The notes under the pieces: model-generated
Seen by the model: only the letters and a program-made list of their open reading frames with translations
Told to the model about the DNA's origin: nothing
Database searches by the model: none
Position numbers and translations under genes: made by a program
Source: Lewinellaceae bacterium
Lineage (GTDB): Bacteria > Bacteroidota > Bacteroidia > Chitinophagales > Saprospiraceae
Length of the DNA stretch: 55,467 bases
Assembly (NCBI GenBank): GCA_020636445.1
Contig: JACJXV010000026.1
Location: 1-55,467, forward strand
Direction of reading: 5' to 3'
Part shown: piece by piece, positions 35,333 through 42,991 of the stretch
Layout of the letters: the number at the start of each line of letters is the position of its first letter
Position numbering within the stretch: position 1 is the first letter of the stretch

Positions 35333-35365
35333 TTTGTTCTTTCCGCGGAAAAAACCTATTTTTTG
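35333..35365 (+). promoter_or_regulatory. Putative promoter of the ACT-domain gene
   Basis: TTTG at 35333-35336 and TATTTTTTG at 35357-35365 are 20 bp apart, close to the Bacteroidota pattern but with three rather than two bases between TA and TTTG. The start codon follows 27 bp downstream. Confidence 0.4.
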
Positions 35366-35391
35366 CTAAAGTATCTATACCCGCTCATCCG

Positions 35392-35799
35392 ATGCAGCAC
35401 CCAACACCCGGAGAAACCAACCTGTCGGTCCTCCTCCGTTCAGCCAACCCAATCCTTCAGGAGGGGAAGTACGTTTTCTGCACCCTGCCGGACCTGGCGG
35501 GAGTTGATCAGGAAAACCTTATAGGCTATTTCCGCGAAAAAGAAGGGATTACGGTTATTCTGGCTCAAAACGCAGCGGATGCCTTGTCGCTACCCTATGC
35601 GTTTATTGCCGCCTGGATTACCCTGACGGTCCATTCCTCCCTGGCAGCCGTTGGACTTACAGCTGCCTTTTCCACTGCCCTTGCTAAAGCGCAAGTCAGT
35701 TGTAACGTCATTGCCGCCTACTATCACGACCATATTTTTGTGCCTTATGAGGATAGAGACATAGCCATGGAGGTCCTTTCTTCACTGGCAGACTTTTAA
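35392..35799 (+). CDS. ACT-domain protein
   Basis: A 135-residue protein from ATG at 35392; the open frame upstream is not conserved-looking. Two beta-alpha-beta ACT-like units are visible: KYVFCTLPDLAG...FREKEGITVILAQ and the second with WITLTVHSSLAAVGLTAAFSTALAKAQVSCNVIAAYYHDHIFVP. This second stretch is the signature of the stand-alone ACT_3/ACT_7 type. ACT domains often bind amino acids and regulate metabolism; the ligand and partner here are unknown. No enzyme domain is attached. The gene diverges from groES. Confidence 0.85.
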   Translation: MQHPTPGETNLSVLLRSANPILQEGKYVFCTLPDLAGVDQENLIGYFREKEGITVILAQNAADALSLPYAFIAAWITLTVHSSLAAVGLTAAFSTALAKAQVSCNVIAAYYHDHIFVPYEDRDIAMEVLSSLADF

Positions 35800-35970
35800 T
35801 TAGTGATGGTGATGCTGACCACAGCGCAACTGAAATTAGAAACTTGTCCGCCTACGGCAGGTGAGAAATGAGAATGAGCCCCGACTGCGTCGAGGTAAAA
35901 ATGGGAAAAACTGACCAGGACGGCATAGCATAAAACGATCAACGCTCACCATGATTAGCGCCAGCGGTAA

Positions 35971-36065
35971 GGGTTTACCCGCCTATGGAGGGTTTACCCG
36001 CCTATGGAGGGTTTACCCGCCTATGGAGGGTTTACCCGCCTATGGAGGGTTTACCCGCCTATGGA
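35971..36065. repeat. Five tandem copies of a 19-bp unit
   Basis: Five exact head-to-tail copies of GGGTTTACCCGCCTATGGA lie in the 454-bp spacer before the imelysin operon. Each unit contains the palindrome GGGTTTACCC and an imperfect CCGCC/GGAGG pairing related to the dispersed CTTGTCCGCC palindromes. There are no spacers, so it is not a CRISPR. The rest of the spacer (35800-35970) contains a degenerate CTTGTCCGCCTACGGCAGG motif at about 35843 and no gene. Confidence 0.9.
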
Positions 36066-36121
36066 GGGCCGTTTTATTGGAAGGCGTTTCCCGGCAGGAG
36101 AAATAATCACTCCTGCTTACC

Positions 36122-36137
36122 TACCTAATATTAGGTA
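36122..36137. promoter_or_regulatory. 16-bp perfect palindrome TACCTAATATTAGGTA
   Basis: A perfect inverted repeat about 90 bp upstream of the predicted start of the iron-uptake operon. It shares the TAGGTA half with the second palindrome at 36175-36187; the centres are about 51 bp apart, near five helical turns. A candidate operator for a metal-responsive repressor. Confidence 0.5.
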
Positions 36138-36174
36138 TCTGTTACCCATAGTTTTTAGGATTCTTTTTTTGGTA

Positions 36175-36187
36175 AATACTAGGTATT
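36175..36187. promoter_or_regulatory. Operator-like palindrome AATACTAGGTATT overlapping the -33 element
   Basis: AATAC-TAG-GTATT is a dyad with a 3-bp centre. It overlaps the first two bases of the TTG of the promoter at 36186-36216, so a bound protein would block RNA polymerase. This location suggests a repressor site. Confidence 0.5.
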
Positions 36188-36216
36188 GCCCAGCGGGAAT
36201 AGTCATGGTATTTTTG
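36186..36216 (+). promoter_or_regulatory. Promoter of the DUF4856-imelysin-HTTM-receptor operon
   Basis: TTG at 36186-36188, a 20-bp spacer, and TATTTTTG at 36209-36216 match the Bacteroidota consensus TTG-N20-TAnnTTTG exactly. Transcription would start near 36223, leaving a leader of about 30 nt before the first ATG at 36254. Confidence 0.7.
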
Positions 36217-36253
36217 CGCTTATTAAGATTAAATCTAATTAAATTTAACTTTC

Positions 36254-37354
36254 ATGCACCCATATTTCGCTTACTCGCTTTTGATAGCCGTCGCCTGCTG
36301 GAGCTGCCAACAGGAGAACCCGGACACTCCGACGGTGGTCCTGCCTACGACCTATTCTTTCGATCACGTCAACTACAGTGGCCAGACCCAACGTCTGGCG
36401 ATGTTGCTGGAACTGGGTGAGTATATGAAATCGGCTAATGCCGGAGGTATCATCCTCGACGAAACCAAGCTACTGGCCCAGTACGCCAATCAACCGGGTG
36501 CTGGATTCCGGCAAACCTACGAAGCCAGCAAGCAGCTGCGCGACAAAACCTTTCCTGCCGAACAGACGCATATTGAAACGCTCCTGCGTGAGTTAACCAA
36601 AGCCAGTCAGGCAGGAGCTAACACCAGCGCTGCTCCGGGCCTAGCAGGTATTGTAACCAGCACCGACGGCACCAAAAAGTACCTGCTCGCTGCCAATGGC
36701 CTTGAATATGCCCAGGTCATCGAAAAAGCGATCATGGGCGCTACCTTATATTACCAGGCAACGGCTGTTTACCTCAGTGAAGGCAAAATGAATGTCGACA
36801 ACACAACCATTACGCCCGGCGAAGGCACGATGATGCAACATCACTGGGACGAAGCTTTTGGTTACCTGGGTGTACCCATCGATTTTCCAGCCAACACGAA
36901 CGGGCTTTATTTTTGGGGCACCTATACCAACCGGCGGGATCCGTTACTAGGCGTTAATCAAAAACTGATGAATGCCTTTATCAAAGGGCGGGTGGCTATC
37001 GGTAATAAAGATTACACCACCCGCGATGCTACCATCAGCGAAGTGCGCAACTACTGGGAACAGGTTGTCGCCGCTACCGCGCTGAATTACCTGAATACAG
37101 CCATCGTCCAATTCGATGATCTTGCGGTGCGTACCCATGCCATTAGTGAGGGCGTTGCCTTTATCTACAGCCTTCAGTTCAATCCCAGCAAAAAAATAAC
37201 CAATGACGAGGTCAAGCAGCTACTCCTACTCAGCGGCGGAGGCGATACGTTCCTTTCCATGAATTTATACAATGTAACGAAAGCTAACCTGGAAACCGCC
37301 CGGCAGCAGCTGGCAGCCAAATACGGTTGGCAAACGATGATGTCGCAATTCTAA
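36254..37354 (+). CDS. DUF4856 lipoprotein
   Basis: A 366-residue envelope protein. The signal MHPYFAYSLLIAVACWSC offers two possible lipobox cysteines (C15 or C18). The mature start YSFDHVNYSGQTQRLAMLLELGEYMKSA is what I recognise as DUF4856, an all-helical family of Bacteroidota and Proteobacteria often next to imelysins. MMQHHWDEAFGYLGVPIDF has His and Glu residues that could bind metal. It is the first gene of a four-gene operon with imelysin, HTTM and a TonB receptor. A role in iron acquisition is inferred from neighbours. Confidence 0.85.
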   Translation: MHPYFAYSLLIAVACWSCQQENPDTPTVVLPTTYSFDHVNYSGQTQRLAMLLELGEYMKSANAGGIILDETKLLAQYANQPGAGFRQTYEASKQLRDKTFPAEQTHIETLLRELTKASQAGANTSAAPGLAGIVTSTDGTKKYLLAANGLEYAQVIEKAIMGATLYYQATAVYLSEGKMNVDNTTITPGEGTMMQHHWDEAFGYLGVPIDFPANTNGLYFWGTYTNRRDPLLGVNQKLMNAFIKGRVAIGNKDYTTRDATISEVRNYWEQVVAATALNYLNTAIVQFDDLAVRTHAISEGVAFIYSLQFNPSKKITNDEVKQLLLLSGGGDTFLSMNLYNVTKANLETARQQLAAKYGWQTMMSQF

Positions 37355-37393
37355 ACCTAATCGTGAACCCGCTTTGAATAAGCCCATCGATGG

Positions 37394-37428
37394 ATGCGTT
37401 TCGGAAACTGTAGTTCTCCGAAACGCAT
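37394..37428. other. Intercistronic hairpin between DUF4856 and imelysin genes
   Basis: ATGCGTTTCGGA (37394-37405) and TCCGAAACGCAT (37417-37428) are perfect inverted arms. The inner AACT/AGTT can extend pairing. No T-run follows, so it is not a standard terminator. It may stabilise or process the polycistronic message, or reduce read-through into the downstream genes. Confidence 0.6.
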
Positions 37429-37455
37429 TCGTAGTACTATGCAAATGGTGAAACC

Positions 37456-38577
37456 ATGAAAAATATCCTTCTCTTTTTATGTTGGCTCCCCGCGACCCTT
37501 TTTGTTACAGGTTGTGGCAGCGACAACAGCATCGGCGATCCCTGTGAGAACAGTTTCGACCAGGCGGCCCTTTTCGCTCACTTGGCCGATGAGCAAATCA
37601 TTCCTGCCTACACTCTTTTTCAGGAAAACCTGACCACTCTGCAGGTCGCCGTGCAGGCCTTTACTAATTCGCCCTCAACACTGACCCTGGGCAATGCCCA
37701 AAGTGCCCTCCGGCCTGCCTGGTTGGCCTGGCAACGCATTGCCCAATATGAATTTGGTCCCGCGGAAGAAGTTGCCCTGCGCAGCAGTCTCAATAATTTT
37801 CCGGCTAACATCACGGCTATTGAAAGTAACATTGCTGCAGGTAATACTGATTTTAATCGGCCGGACACCTACGATAAAGGTTTTCCAGCGTTGGATTACC
37901 TGCTTTTTGGCACTGGCGACACCCCCGCTGCCATCGTTGAACGCTTCAACGCCGGCGAACTCGCCCCAGCCAACCGGCAATACCTCACCCGGGTACTGGA
38001 TGATATGACCACCCGGACCAGCCAGGTAGTTGATGCCTGGCAAAACCAGGGATACCGAGATGCTTTTGTCCGGAATACCGGTACCGCCGCCGGCACTTCC
38101 CTCAGCCTGCTTATCAATAGCCTGAATGAACATTATGAAGCCATTCGCCGCGACAAGTTGGGCATCCCCTCGGGTGCCCTTACCCTGGGGTTTACCAACC
38201 CCGACCAGGTTGAAGCCCGTTATTCCGGGCTATCCCGTGAGCTGTGCCTCGAAGCGGTTCGTGCTGCCAGGGCTTTGTTTGCAGGAGAAAGCAGTACCGG
38301 AATCAACGGCAACAGCCTTGATGACTTGCTCAATTATATTGATGCCCAGAAGGACGGTCAACCGCTGAGCGCATTAATCATTAACCAATTTACGGCGGCC
38401 ATCACGGCCATTGAAGCGATCAGCCAACCATTGCACCTCGCTGTCGAGCAGCAAAAATCAGTGGTGTCGAATGCGTACGTAGCTATGCAACGGCAGGTTA
38501 TTCTCCTGAAAACGGATATGCCCTCGATGCTTTGTGTCGCCATTACCTACGTGGATAACCCAAGTGATTCAGATTAA
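37456..38577 (+). CDS. Imelysin family lipoprotein
   Basis: A 373-residue helical protein of the imelysin/IrpA peptidase M75 family, linked to iron uptake. The lipoprotein signal ends in VTGC (C20). The first helical half contains RPAWLAWQRIAQYEFGPAEE. The family GxHxxE motif region reads GFPALDYLLFG, so His is replaced by Pro and Glu by Asp. As I recall, some Bacteroidota members also lack this motif, which argues against peptidase activity and for a binding role. The C-terminal half repeats the fold (LRAARALFAG-like region, IEAISQPLHLAVEQQ). It is the second gene of the operon, 101 bp after DUF4856. Confidence 0.88.
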   Translation: MKNILLFLCWLPATLFVTGCGSDNSIGDPCENSFDQAALFAHLADEQIIPAYTLFQENLTTLQVAVQAFTNSPSTLTLGNAQSALRPAWLAWQRIAQYEFGPAEEVALRSSLNNFPANITAIESNIAAGNTDFNRPDTYDKGFPALDYLLFGTGDTPAAIVERFNAGELAPANRQYLTRVLDDMTTRTSQVVDAWQNQGYRDAFVRNTGTAAGTSLSLLINSLNEHYEAIRRDKLGIPSGALTLGFTNPDQVEARYSGLSRELCLEAVRAARALFAGESSTGINGNSLDDLLNYIDAQKDGQPLSALIINQFTAAITAIEAISQPLHLAVEQQKSVVSNAYVAMQRQVILLKTDMPSMLCVAITYVDNPSDSD

Positions 38578-38632
38578 ACGCCGCTTGCCTGGGCGGATTA
38601 GCCCCTAGCTACACCAGCCAGAACCAACGCTC

Positions 38633-39988
38633 ATGGACCGACACACCAGCCTGCTACATGCACCAACACCCATTGCTCCGCTCGTCACCTTCCGCATTCT
38701 TTTCGGGGGCTTGATGTGTCTGGGAGCCTTGCGGTTTATGGCTAGTGGATGGGTAGAAAAGCTATTCGTTGAACCACAGTTTTTCTTCAAATTTTATGGC
38801 TTCCACTGGGTGGAAGTACCCGATAGCCCGGGGGTATATATCTTGTACAGCGCAATCGCCCTGGGGGCGGCAGGCATCATGCTGGGGTGGTATTACCGCC
38901 TTAGTGCAATCATTTTTGGGCTCAGCTTCACCTATGCCGAGTTGCTTGATGTTACGAACTACCTCAATCATTATTACCTGGTTTGCCTGCTTGGCTTCCT
39001 TTTGCTTTTACTGCCTGCCCACCGGGCGTTCTCCCTGGATGTACGCCGGAGACCCGATTGGCAGGTGAGCCACGTTCCGGCCTGGACGATCTATCTATTA
39101 CAGGTTCAAATTGCTCTGGTTTATTTTTTTGCCGGTTTTGCCAAACTCAACGCCGACTGGTTGTTTCATGCAATGCCACTAACCGTCTGGCTAAAAGAAC
39201 ATCACCACTGGCCAGTGCTGGGCACCCTGTTCCAGCTACCCTGGGTAGCTTTTGCCTTTAGCTGGGCCGGTGCTCTTTATGATCTGACCATTCCATTGTG
39301 GCTTTCATTACCTCGTACCCGAGCCCTGGCTTATGGTGCCGTGCTCGTTTTCCATGGACTAACGCGGGCCCTCTTTAATATTGGGCTCTTCCCCCTGATC
39401 ATGATTTTTAACACCCTGGTCTTTTTCCCGGCTTCCTTTCATGAACGGTTACTCCGTCCATTGGGATATCGGTCAACCGATCATTTCCGGCCGTATACCT
39501 ACCCGCGTTGGGCCGTCCGCTGCCTGGGGCCGGGCCTTGCTATTTACCTATTGCTTCAGGTTGCCCTCCCCTTTCGCTACCTCCTGTATCCAGGCAATGT
39601 GCTGTGGACCGAGCAAGGATACCGCTTTGCCTGGCGGGTGATGTTGGTTGAAAAAACCGGATATGCTACGTTTTATGTGGAGGATGGTGCCAGTGACCGG
39701 CGCACCGAAGTGATCAACAGCGATTTTTTGACTTCTTACCAGGAAAAACAAATGACGATTCAGCCAGATCTCATTCTGCAATTTGCGCATCACCTGGCAA
39801 GCTATTACCAACAGCATCATGGCTTTCACAACCCAATTGTTACCGTAGATAGCTTTGTCGCACTAAACGGGCGCCCAAGCCAGCGATTTATCGACCCAAC
39901 GGTCAACCTGGCCAGCATTACCGACCAGCTTGGCCCTAAAACCTGGATGCTGCCGCTGCAGACTCCAGCACACCGGTTCAACAACTAA
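38633..39988 (+). CDS. HTTM domain membrane protein (vitamin K-dependent gamma-carboxylase-like)
   Basis: A 451-residue multi-spanning inner-membrane protein. The N-terminal 300 residues hold about seven to nine hydrophobic segments and motifs of the HTTM family: VTFRILFGGLMCLGALRF, YFFAGFAKLNADWLF, PLTVWLKEHHHWPVLG. HTTM relatives include the bacterial gamma-carboxylase-like proteins. The soluble C-terminal region (about 310-451) contains KTGYATFYVEDGAS. The reaction is unknown. It is the third gene of the operon, 7 bp before the receptor gene, and I recall similar proteins beside imelysin genes in other Bacteroidota. Confidence 0.85.
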   Translation: MDRHTSLLHAPTPIAPLVTFRILFGGLMCLGALRFMASGWVEKLFVEPQFFFKFYGFHWVEVPDSPGVYILYSAIALGAAGIMLGWYYRLSAIIFGLSFTYAELLDVTNYLNHYYLVCLLGFLLLLLPAHRAFSLDVRRRPDWQVSHVPAWTIYLLQVQIALVYFFAGFAKLNADWLFHAMPLTVWLKEHHHWPVLGTLFQLPWVAFAFSWAGALYDLTIPLWLSLPRTRALAYGAVLVFHGLTRALFNIGLFPLIMIFNTLVFFPASFHERLLRPLGYRSTDHFRPYTYPRWAVRCLGPGLAIYLLLQVALPFRYLLYPGNVLWTEQGYRFAWRVMLVEKTGYATFYVEDGASDRRTEVINSDFLTSYQEKQMTIQPDLILQFAHHLASYYQQHHGFHNPIVTVDSFVALNGRPSQRFIDPTVNLASITDQLGPKTWMLPLQTPAHRFNN

Positions 39989-39995
39989 GAAACAG

Positions 39996-42434
39996 ATGAA
40001 AAGACTATTTACATTCCTGGTATACACCCTGTTCCTGGGCAGCTTCCTACCCGGCCTCCATAGTCAGTCACTAACCATTCGCGGGCAGGTGCTGACCGCC
40101 CAGTTGCGGGAACCCATCCCCGGCACCACCGTCTACCTGGAGCCGGGCAATCAGCTCCGCGAAACGGACCGCAATGGCCAGTATGTATTTCCTGATTTGA
40201 CGGCAGGGAACTACCAATTGACGGTTTTTGCCGAAGGCTATGCCGCCCAAACGCAAGCCGTTAACCTGAGCACACAGCCGGTTGTCCTCACGTTTGAACT
40301 TACCCCCCTGGAAGTAAATATGCAGGCAGTTACCGTTGATGGTACCGCCGCAGAAACGTACTCCCTGCGCCGGCTCCGAAACGTAGAGGGCATGGGTATC
40401 TATGCGGCCAAAAAGAGCGAAGTCATTGAATTGAAGAATATCGTGGGGAACCTGGCCGCCAATAATGCCCGTGAAATTTACAAAGGGGTGGCCGGACTGA
40501 CGATCTGGGAGAATGACAACTCCGGGATTCAGCTCAATATTGGGGCTCGCGGCCTGGATCCTAACCGCACCACTAATTTCAATACACGCCAGAATGGTTA
40601 TGACATCAGTGCTGATGCTCTGGGGTACCCTGAAAGTTATTACACCCCTCCTGCGCAGGCACTGGCTCGCATTGACATCGTACGCGGGGCAGCTTCCCTG
40701 CAGTATGGCACGCAATTCGGAGGGTTACTGAATTTTGTCTTTAAAGAAGGACCTGCTGACAAACCCTTCCAGTTATTCACCGAAAACACCCTGGGTTCTT
40801 TTGGCTTTCGCAATACCTTTACCAGCATCGGGGGAAGTGCCGGTCCGGTGCGCTACTATGGCTTTTATCAGTATAAAACCGGTGATGGCTGGCGCCCCAA
40901 TGCCGGCTTTGACCAGCACACGGCCTTTGCGCATGCCGAATGGCAGCTGGGCAAGCGGTTGCGGATTGGTGTCGAGCATACGTTTATGCGCTACCTTGCG
41001 CAACAACCCGGTGGCCTTACCGATTTTGAATTCCGGCAGGATGCCCGGCAATCAAACCGGGCCCGCAACTGGTTCCGGGTCCATTGGAACCTCAGCGCTG
41101 CTACGCTCGATTATAGCCTCTCCGAGCGAACCCAGCTCAACATGCGCCATTTCTTATTGGATGCCGAACGCAGCTCCCTCGGCGAACTTGGCGCCATCAA
41201 CCGCCCCGACCCTCTGCGCGAAAGAGACCTTATCCAGGGGCGTTACCAAAATTACGGCATGGAGTCGCGCTTGATTCATCGTTACCCCTTCCGGGGGCAA
41301 ACGGCAACTTTCCTGACAGGCGTTCGCTACTACCGGGGCAACACCCGCAATCGCCAGGGAGATGGAGACCAGGGCAGCGATGCTACCTTTCAATTTCAAA
41401 ACCCCGAAAACCTCGAACAATCCAATTATACCTTCCCCAGCCGGAATGCAGCCTGGTTTGCCGAAAACCTCTTTAACCTTACCGAAAAATGGAGTGTTAC
41501 GCCTGGTATTCGCCTGGAATATATCCGTACCGCCTCCGAAGGCTATTATCAGCAACGGGTTTTTTCCGGCGGCAAAGTCATTTTCTCCCAGCGCATTCCG
41601 GATGCCCGCCAGCGCGAACGCACCTTGCTGCTGGCCGGTATTGGTACCGGATACCGCTTGCGGGAAGAACTGGAGATCTATGCCAATATTTCGCAGAATT
41701 ACCGCTCCATCAACTTCAGCGACCTTGCTGTAGTAAACCCCAACCTCCTCATCGACTCCCTCCTCCAGGACGAACGCGGCTATAACGCCGACCTGGGTAT
41801 TCGGGGTACACTCCTCCAAGGCCTGGCGCGCATCGATGCCAGTTTATTCTACCTGGCCTATAATAACCGTATCGGCCTCCGTGAAATTATTGTTCCCGAC
41901 CCTGTCGTTGTGGAGCGTCCGGTTGCTTACCGCACCAACATCGGTGATGCCCGCATCCTGGGACTGGAACTCTATGCGGAAGCCGATATTTGGAAATTGC
42001 TTTGGGGCAGTGAAAAAAAGACCACCCTGCTGGCATTTGTCAATGGCAGCGCCATCCAGGGTGAATACCTCACCGGGGGCCCAACCATCGCGGGGAAACA
42101 GGTTGAACTCATTCCTCCACTCAGCTTGAAAACAGGCCTCAACTACCGCCGTGGCACCTGGGGTGGCAGCCTCTTGTTCAGCTACATCCACGAACACTAC
42201 TCCGATGCTACGAATGCTCGCTTTGTGGCCAACGCTACCCGCGGCATCGTGCCTTCCTTTGGTCTGCTCGACCTGGGCGCTACCTATACCTGGAAACAAT
42301 GGCGCATTAGCGGTGGCCTGAATAATGTTACGGATGAGCGTTACTTCACCCGCCGGGCCCAATCGTACCCCGGCCCGGGAATTATCCCCGGAGAGGGGCG
42401 AAGTTTTTATGTGGGCGTGGGGGTGCAACTTTAA
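39996..42434 (+). CDS. TonB-dependent receptor, FecA-like, probable iron uptake
   Basis: An 812-residue outer-membrane receptor from ATG at 39996. A signal peptide (1-23) is followed by a carboxypeptidase-regulatory-like domain (about 25-105: LTIRGQVLTAQLREPIPGTTVYLE). The plug (about 140-255) has KNIVGNLAANNAREIYKGVAGLTIWEN and VRGAASLQYGTQFGGLLNFVF. The barrel ends FYVGVGVQL, a normal beta-signal. The plug resembles FecA-type ferric-siderophore or citrate receptors. Together with imelysin this supports iron import; the ligand is unknown. It is the last gene of the operon. Confidence 0.88.
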   Translation: MKRLFTFLVYTLFLGSFLPGLHSQSLTIRGQVLTAQLREPIPGTTVYLEPGNQLRETDRNGQYVFPDLTAGNYQLTVFAEGYAAQTQAVNLSTQPVVLTFELTPLEVNMQAVTVDGTAAETYSLRRLRNVEGMGIYAAKKSEVIELKNIVGNLAANNAREIYKGVAGLTIWENDNSGIQLNIGARGLDPNRTTNFNTRQNGYDISADALGYPESYYTPPAQALARIDIVRGAASLQYGTQFGGLLNFVFKEGPADKPFQLFTENTLGSFGFRNTFTSIGGSAGPVRYYGFYQYKTGDGWRPNAGFDQHTAFAHAEWQLGKRLRIGVEHTFMRYLAQQPGGLTDFEFRQDARQSNRARNWFRVHWNLSAATLDYSLSERTQLNMRHFLLDAERSSLGELGAINRPDPLRERDLIQGRYQNYGMESRLIHRYPFRGQTATFLTGVRYYRGNTRNRQGDGDQGSDATFQFQNPENLEQSNYTFPSRNAAWFAENLFNLTEKWSVTPGIRLEYIRTASEGYYQQRVFSGGKVIFSQRIPDARQRERTLLLAGIGTGYRLREELEIYANISQNYRSINFSDLAVVNPNLLIDSLLQDERGYNADLGIRGTLLQGLARIDASLFYLAYNNRIGLREIIVPDPVVVERPVAYRTNIGDARILGLELYAEADIWKLLWGSEKKTTLLAFVNGSAIQGEYLTGGPTIAGKQVELIPPLSLKTGLNYRRGTWGGSLLFSYIHEHYSDATNARFVANATRGIVPSFGLLDLGATYTWKQWRISGGLNNVTDERYFTRRAQSYPGPGIIPGEGRSFYVGVGVQL

Positions 42435-42502
42435 AAGCACCCTTGCCTTGTAAAAGACGAAAACCGCTTTCCCCATGGCAAGAAAATTCCACCCCAGACC
42501 GA

Positions 42503-42937
42503 TCAGAACTTCATGCTGGTGGACGAGCCTTTTCCTCGCAATTTCAACTTAACCCCCCGGGGTGAGTCAGGACCTGACAAGCAAATCCGCAAGGAGGAGT
42601 CAGTTAGCCAGGAATACCTCGCTTCATGAAAAGTTTCCTCCTCTCTATAGTAAACCCGGTAATCCCGGAGAACATCATTCTCATACCGATAAAAGATGAT
42701 TTCGTAGGCCTCGCCATCCAAAAAATAGATCCTGTTGACTTCAACATCCCGGTTGTTGTGCGGGGACAAATCGGCCGTATCAGGGGACTGTACTTCGCGC
42801 AGGTCCCTGATTTCTGTAATACCACTCTGGAGCGACCTCAATGATAGGCAGCCCGAGCTGGCGAAACTAAGCAAACCCAATGTCAAGGCCAGAAAAACAA
42901 GGCTCTCTAGCCTACTTTTTGTAGCGGATCTTTCCAT
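42503..42937 (-). CDS. Small hypothetical lipoprotein
   Basis: A 144-residue protein with a long N-terminal region and hydrophobic stretch ending in the lipobox-like SSGC (C30). The body has EVNRIYFLDGEAYEIIFYRYENDVLRDYRVYY, a beta-strand-rich pattern. No family recognised. It is the last gene of the minus-strand series (receptor, kelch, this), 54 bp after the kelch gene. Function unknown. Confidence 0.6.
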   Translation of the reverse strand: MERSATKSRLESLVFLALTLGLLSFASSGCLSLRSLQSGITEIRDLREVQSPDTADLSPHNNRDVEVNRIYFLDGEAYEIIFYRYENDVLRDYRVYYREEETFHEARYSWLTDSSLRICLSGPDSPRGVKLKLRGKGSSTSMKF

Positions 42938-42991
42938 CTTTCTCTTTTTTAAATCATGAAGGGGTTTACAACTGTAGTGCAGAACACGCCG

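Noticed and set aside
35153..35391. CIRCE element (TTAGCACTC-N9-GAGTGCTAA) before groES
   Set aside because: No match on either strand; the only strong dyad is CTGTCA-N3-TGACAG.
35971..36065. CRISPR array
   Set aside because: The 19-bp units are directly adjacent with no spacers, and there are no cas genes.
36004..36420. Open frame across the tandem repeats
   Set aside because: Its N-terminus is a translation of the 19-bp repeat and it overlaps the DUF4856 gene in another frame.
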